Source: Candidatus Solibacter sp.
GTDB taxonomy: Bacteria > Acidobacteriota > Terriglobia > Bryobacterales > Bryobacteraceae
Length of the DNA stretch: 6,756 bases
Assembly: GCA_017883355.1 (NCBI GenBank)
Contig: JADGNS010000271.1
Location: 1 to 6,756 of the forward strand
Reading direction: 5' to 3'
The position numbers and the translations under genes are program-made. The notes under the pieces are model-generated. The model saw only the letters and a list, made by a program, of their open reading frames with translations, had not been told where the DNA came from and did no database searches. Shown here in pieces: positions 5,876 to 6,756 of this stretch (its first letter is position 1; each line of letters opens with the position of its first letter).

Positions 5876-6652
5876 ATGACTAGTGCTGTGCTGGTTTCGT
5901 TTTTGAGAGCGGTTTTATTGCTTGGCTCCGTTCTGATGGTGCTCAAGCTGTACCGCACCGGCCTCTATCATCGTTACCCTATCTTCTTTGCTTTCTTCAT
6001 CTTTCGGATTCCAAACAGTATCTGGCCGCTGTTCGTGGAAATTACCTCTCCCCTTTACCAGCAAGTCTGGGTGCTGACCACGCCGATTGCGCTCGCCTTC
6101 TACGTATTGATGGTCGTGGAACTGTACAAACTGGTGCTCGAGAAATACAGAGGACTGTATAGTCTGGGCCGCTGGGCGCTTTACGTGAGCTTGGCGATTG
6201 CGGTGACCATCTCCGCCATTAGTCTTATGCCTCAGATTAAACCTAGTCTGCCACAGCGATCCAAGATCATGTGGTACATGCTGGCGATGGAGCGCGGAAT
6301 CAATACCGGGTTGGCACTCTTTATCATTTTGATTCTGTGCTTTATGAGCTTTTTCCCGGTAAAGCTGAGCCGCAATGTCCGCATGCACGCCCTGGTGTTT
6401 TCCATCTTCTTTCTAAGCAATACGTTTGTGGTGTTGATGCGCAGCCTGTTCGGAATGCGCCTGGGGTATGAGGTCAACACCATCCTGCTGGCCATTACCG
6501 CGGCCAGCGTAGTTGCCTGGCTGACCCTGCTGCGGACTGCCGGAGAAGATTCGATCCGCCCGCCAATACGCTACGGGCAGGAGCACGAAAGCCGGCTTTT
6601 GGCCCACCTGGACACGCTCAACGCCGCTCTCCTGCGGGTTTCGGGCCGCTAG
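5876..6652 (+). CDS. Seven-transmembrane protein of unknown function
   Basis: Integral membrane protein of 258 aa with about seven hydrophobic helices (roughly 5-24, 35-54, 64-82, 98-117, 142-162, 169-189, 200-219), a short exterior/interior loop pattern and a soluble C-terminal tail of about 38 residues. Recognisable but uncharacterised blocks are LYRTGLYHRYPIFFAFFIFR (25-44) and VELYKLVLEKYRGLYSLGRW (81-100), with positive residues clustered in loops. No transporter, protease or kinase motif is visible. I associate this architecture with a paralogous membrane family in Solibacter-type Acidobacteria (memory, not verified). The ATG at 5876 follows an in-frame stop at 5864; the ribosome site is weak (GAGG about 13 nt upstream), which would fit translational dependence on the upstream peptide ORF. 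A receptor or sensor role is possible by 7-TM topology alone, and is speculative. Confidence 0.8.
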   Translation: MTSAVLVSFLRAVLLLGSVLMVLKLYRTGLYHRYPIFFAFFIFRIPNSIWPLFVEITSPLYQQVWVLTTPIALAFYVLMVVELYKLVLEKYRGLYSLGRWALYVSLAIAVTISAISLMPQIKPSLPQRSKIMWYMLAMERGINTGLALFIILILCFMSFFPVKLSRNVRMHALVFSIFFLSNTFVVLMRSLFGMRLGYEVNTILLAITAASVVAWLTLLRTAGEDSIRPPIRYGQEHESRLLAHLDTLNAALLRVSGR

Positions 6653-6709
6653 AAACCGCCTTCTAGGTGATTTACCCCGGTACGGTTTGGTCTGAGTTTT
6701 TCGCCCAAT

Positions 6710-6724
6710 TAGTACCGCTGTTAC
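6710..6724 (+). repeat. Second TAGTACC-N3-GTTAC element
   Basis: TAGTACC (6710-6716), three bases, then GTTAC (6720-6724) repeats the core of the element at 5647-5661 upstream of the peptide ORF. A TACGGT hexamer also precedes both (5625-5630 and 6681-6686), at somewhat different spacing (22 and 29 bp), and CGGTTTGGT occurs at 5574-5582 and 6683-6691. The region may be the leader of a similar gene beyond the window. The rest of 6653-6756 shows no gene. Confidence 0.35.
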
Positions 6725-6756
6725 CCCTAGCCCGATTGTGTTTCCGCGGAATAAAG

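Noticed and set aside
5755..5958. 67-codon minus-strand ORF over the peptide tail and 7-TM start
   Set aside because: No ribosome site or recognisable domain, and it opposes two better supported plus-strand genes.

Overview
The window looks like a chromosomal piece from a GC-rich bacterium, most likely an Acidobacterium of the Solibacter/Bryobacter type. This is a judgement from recalled protein style: the XRE plus S24-like regulator, the short conserved protein facing it, and the 7-TM family at the right end all feel typical of that group. No marker gene confirms it. Nothing suggests a phage, transposon, CRISPR array, tRNA or rRNA.

Layout. Positions 2-283 (+) hold the 3' half of a DJ-1/PfpI family gene cut by the window edge. 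From 4118 down to 327 lies a minus-strand run of five genes: ubiX (flavin prenyltransferase), pheA (prephenate dehydratase, overlapping ubiX by a GTGA junction), a methyl-accepting chemotaxis protein, and two tandem small coiled-coil paralogs. ubiX and pheA are clearly coupled. The MCP follows pheA by 58 bp and may share the transcript. The small paralogs lie about 100 bp beyond the MCP. Divergent from ubiX, a plus-strand XRE-family regulator (4259-5062) has its own near-consensus promoter. It meets a minus-strand acidobacterial-style hypothetical gene (5007-5453) tail to tail, with a 56-bp overlap. Positions 5454-5699 are non-coding and relatively AT-rich, with palindromes. A 37-codon exported-peptide ORF (5700-5813) follows, then a 7-TM membrane protein gene (5876-6652), then about 100 bp of non-coding sequence.

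Most interesting points. (1) The periplasmic sensor of the MCP carries a CETCH motif, a covalent c-type heme site, so it is probably a redox or gas sensor. (2) A small ORF with a ribosome binding site encodes a signal-like peptide with a CDPC tail. It sits just ahead of a 7-TM protein gene, amid dyad elements sharing a TAGTA core that recurs after the 7-TM gene; this could be an undescribed peptide/membrane-protein module. (3) The XRE regulator keeps the serine motif of an S24 (LexA-like) domain but has no lysine where the catalytic base belongs, and carries a CGWC pair there instead. (4) The two coiled-coil paralogs differ in length by exactly two heptads.

How the genes fit together: ubiX supplies prenyl-FMN for a UbiD decarboxylase (none in view) and pheA makes phenylpyruvate. 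The c-heme MCP may report on redox state. Any functional link among these three is inference from gene order only.
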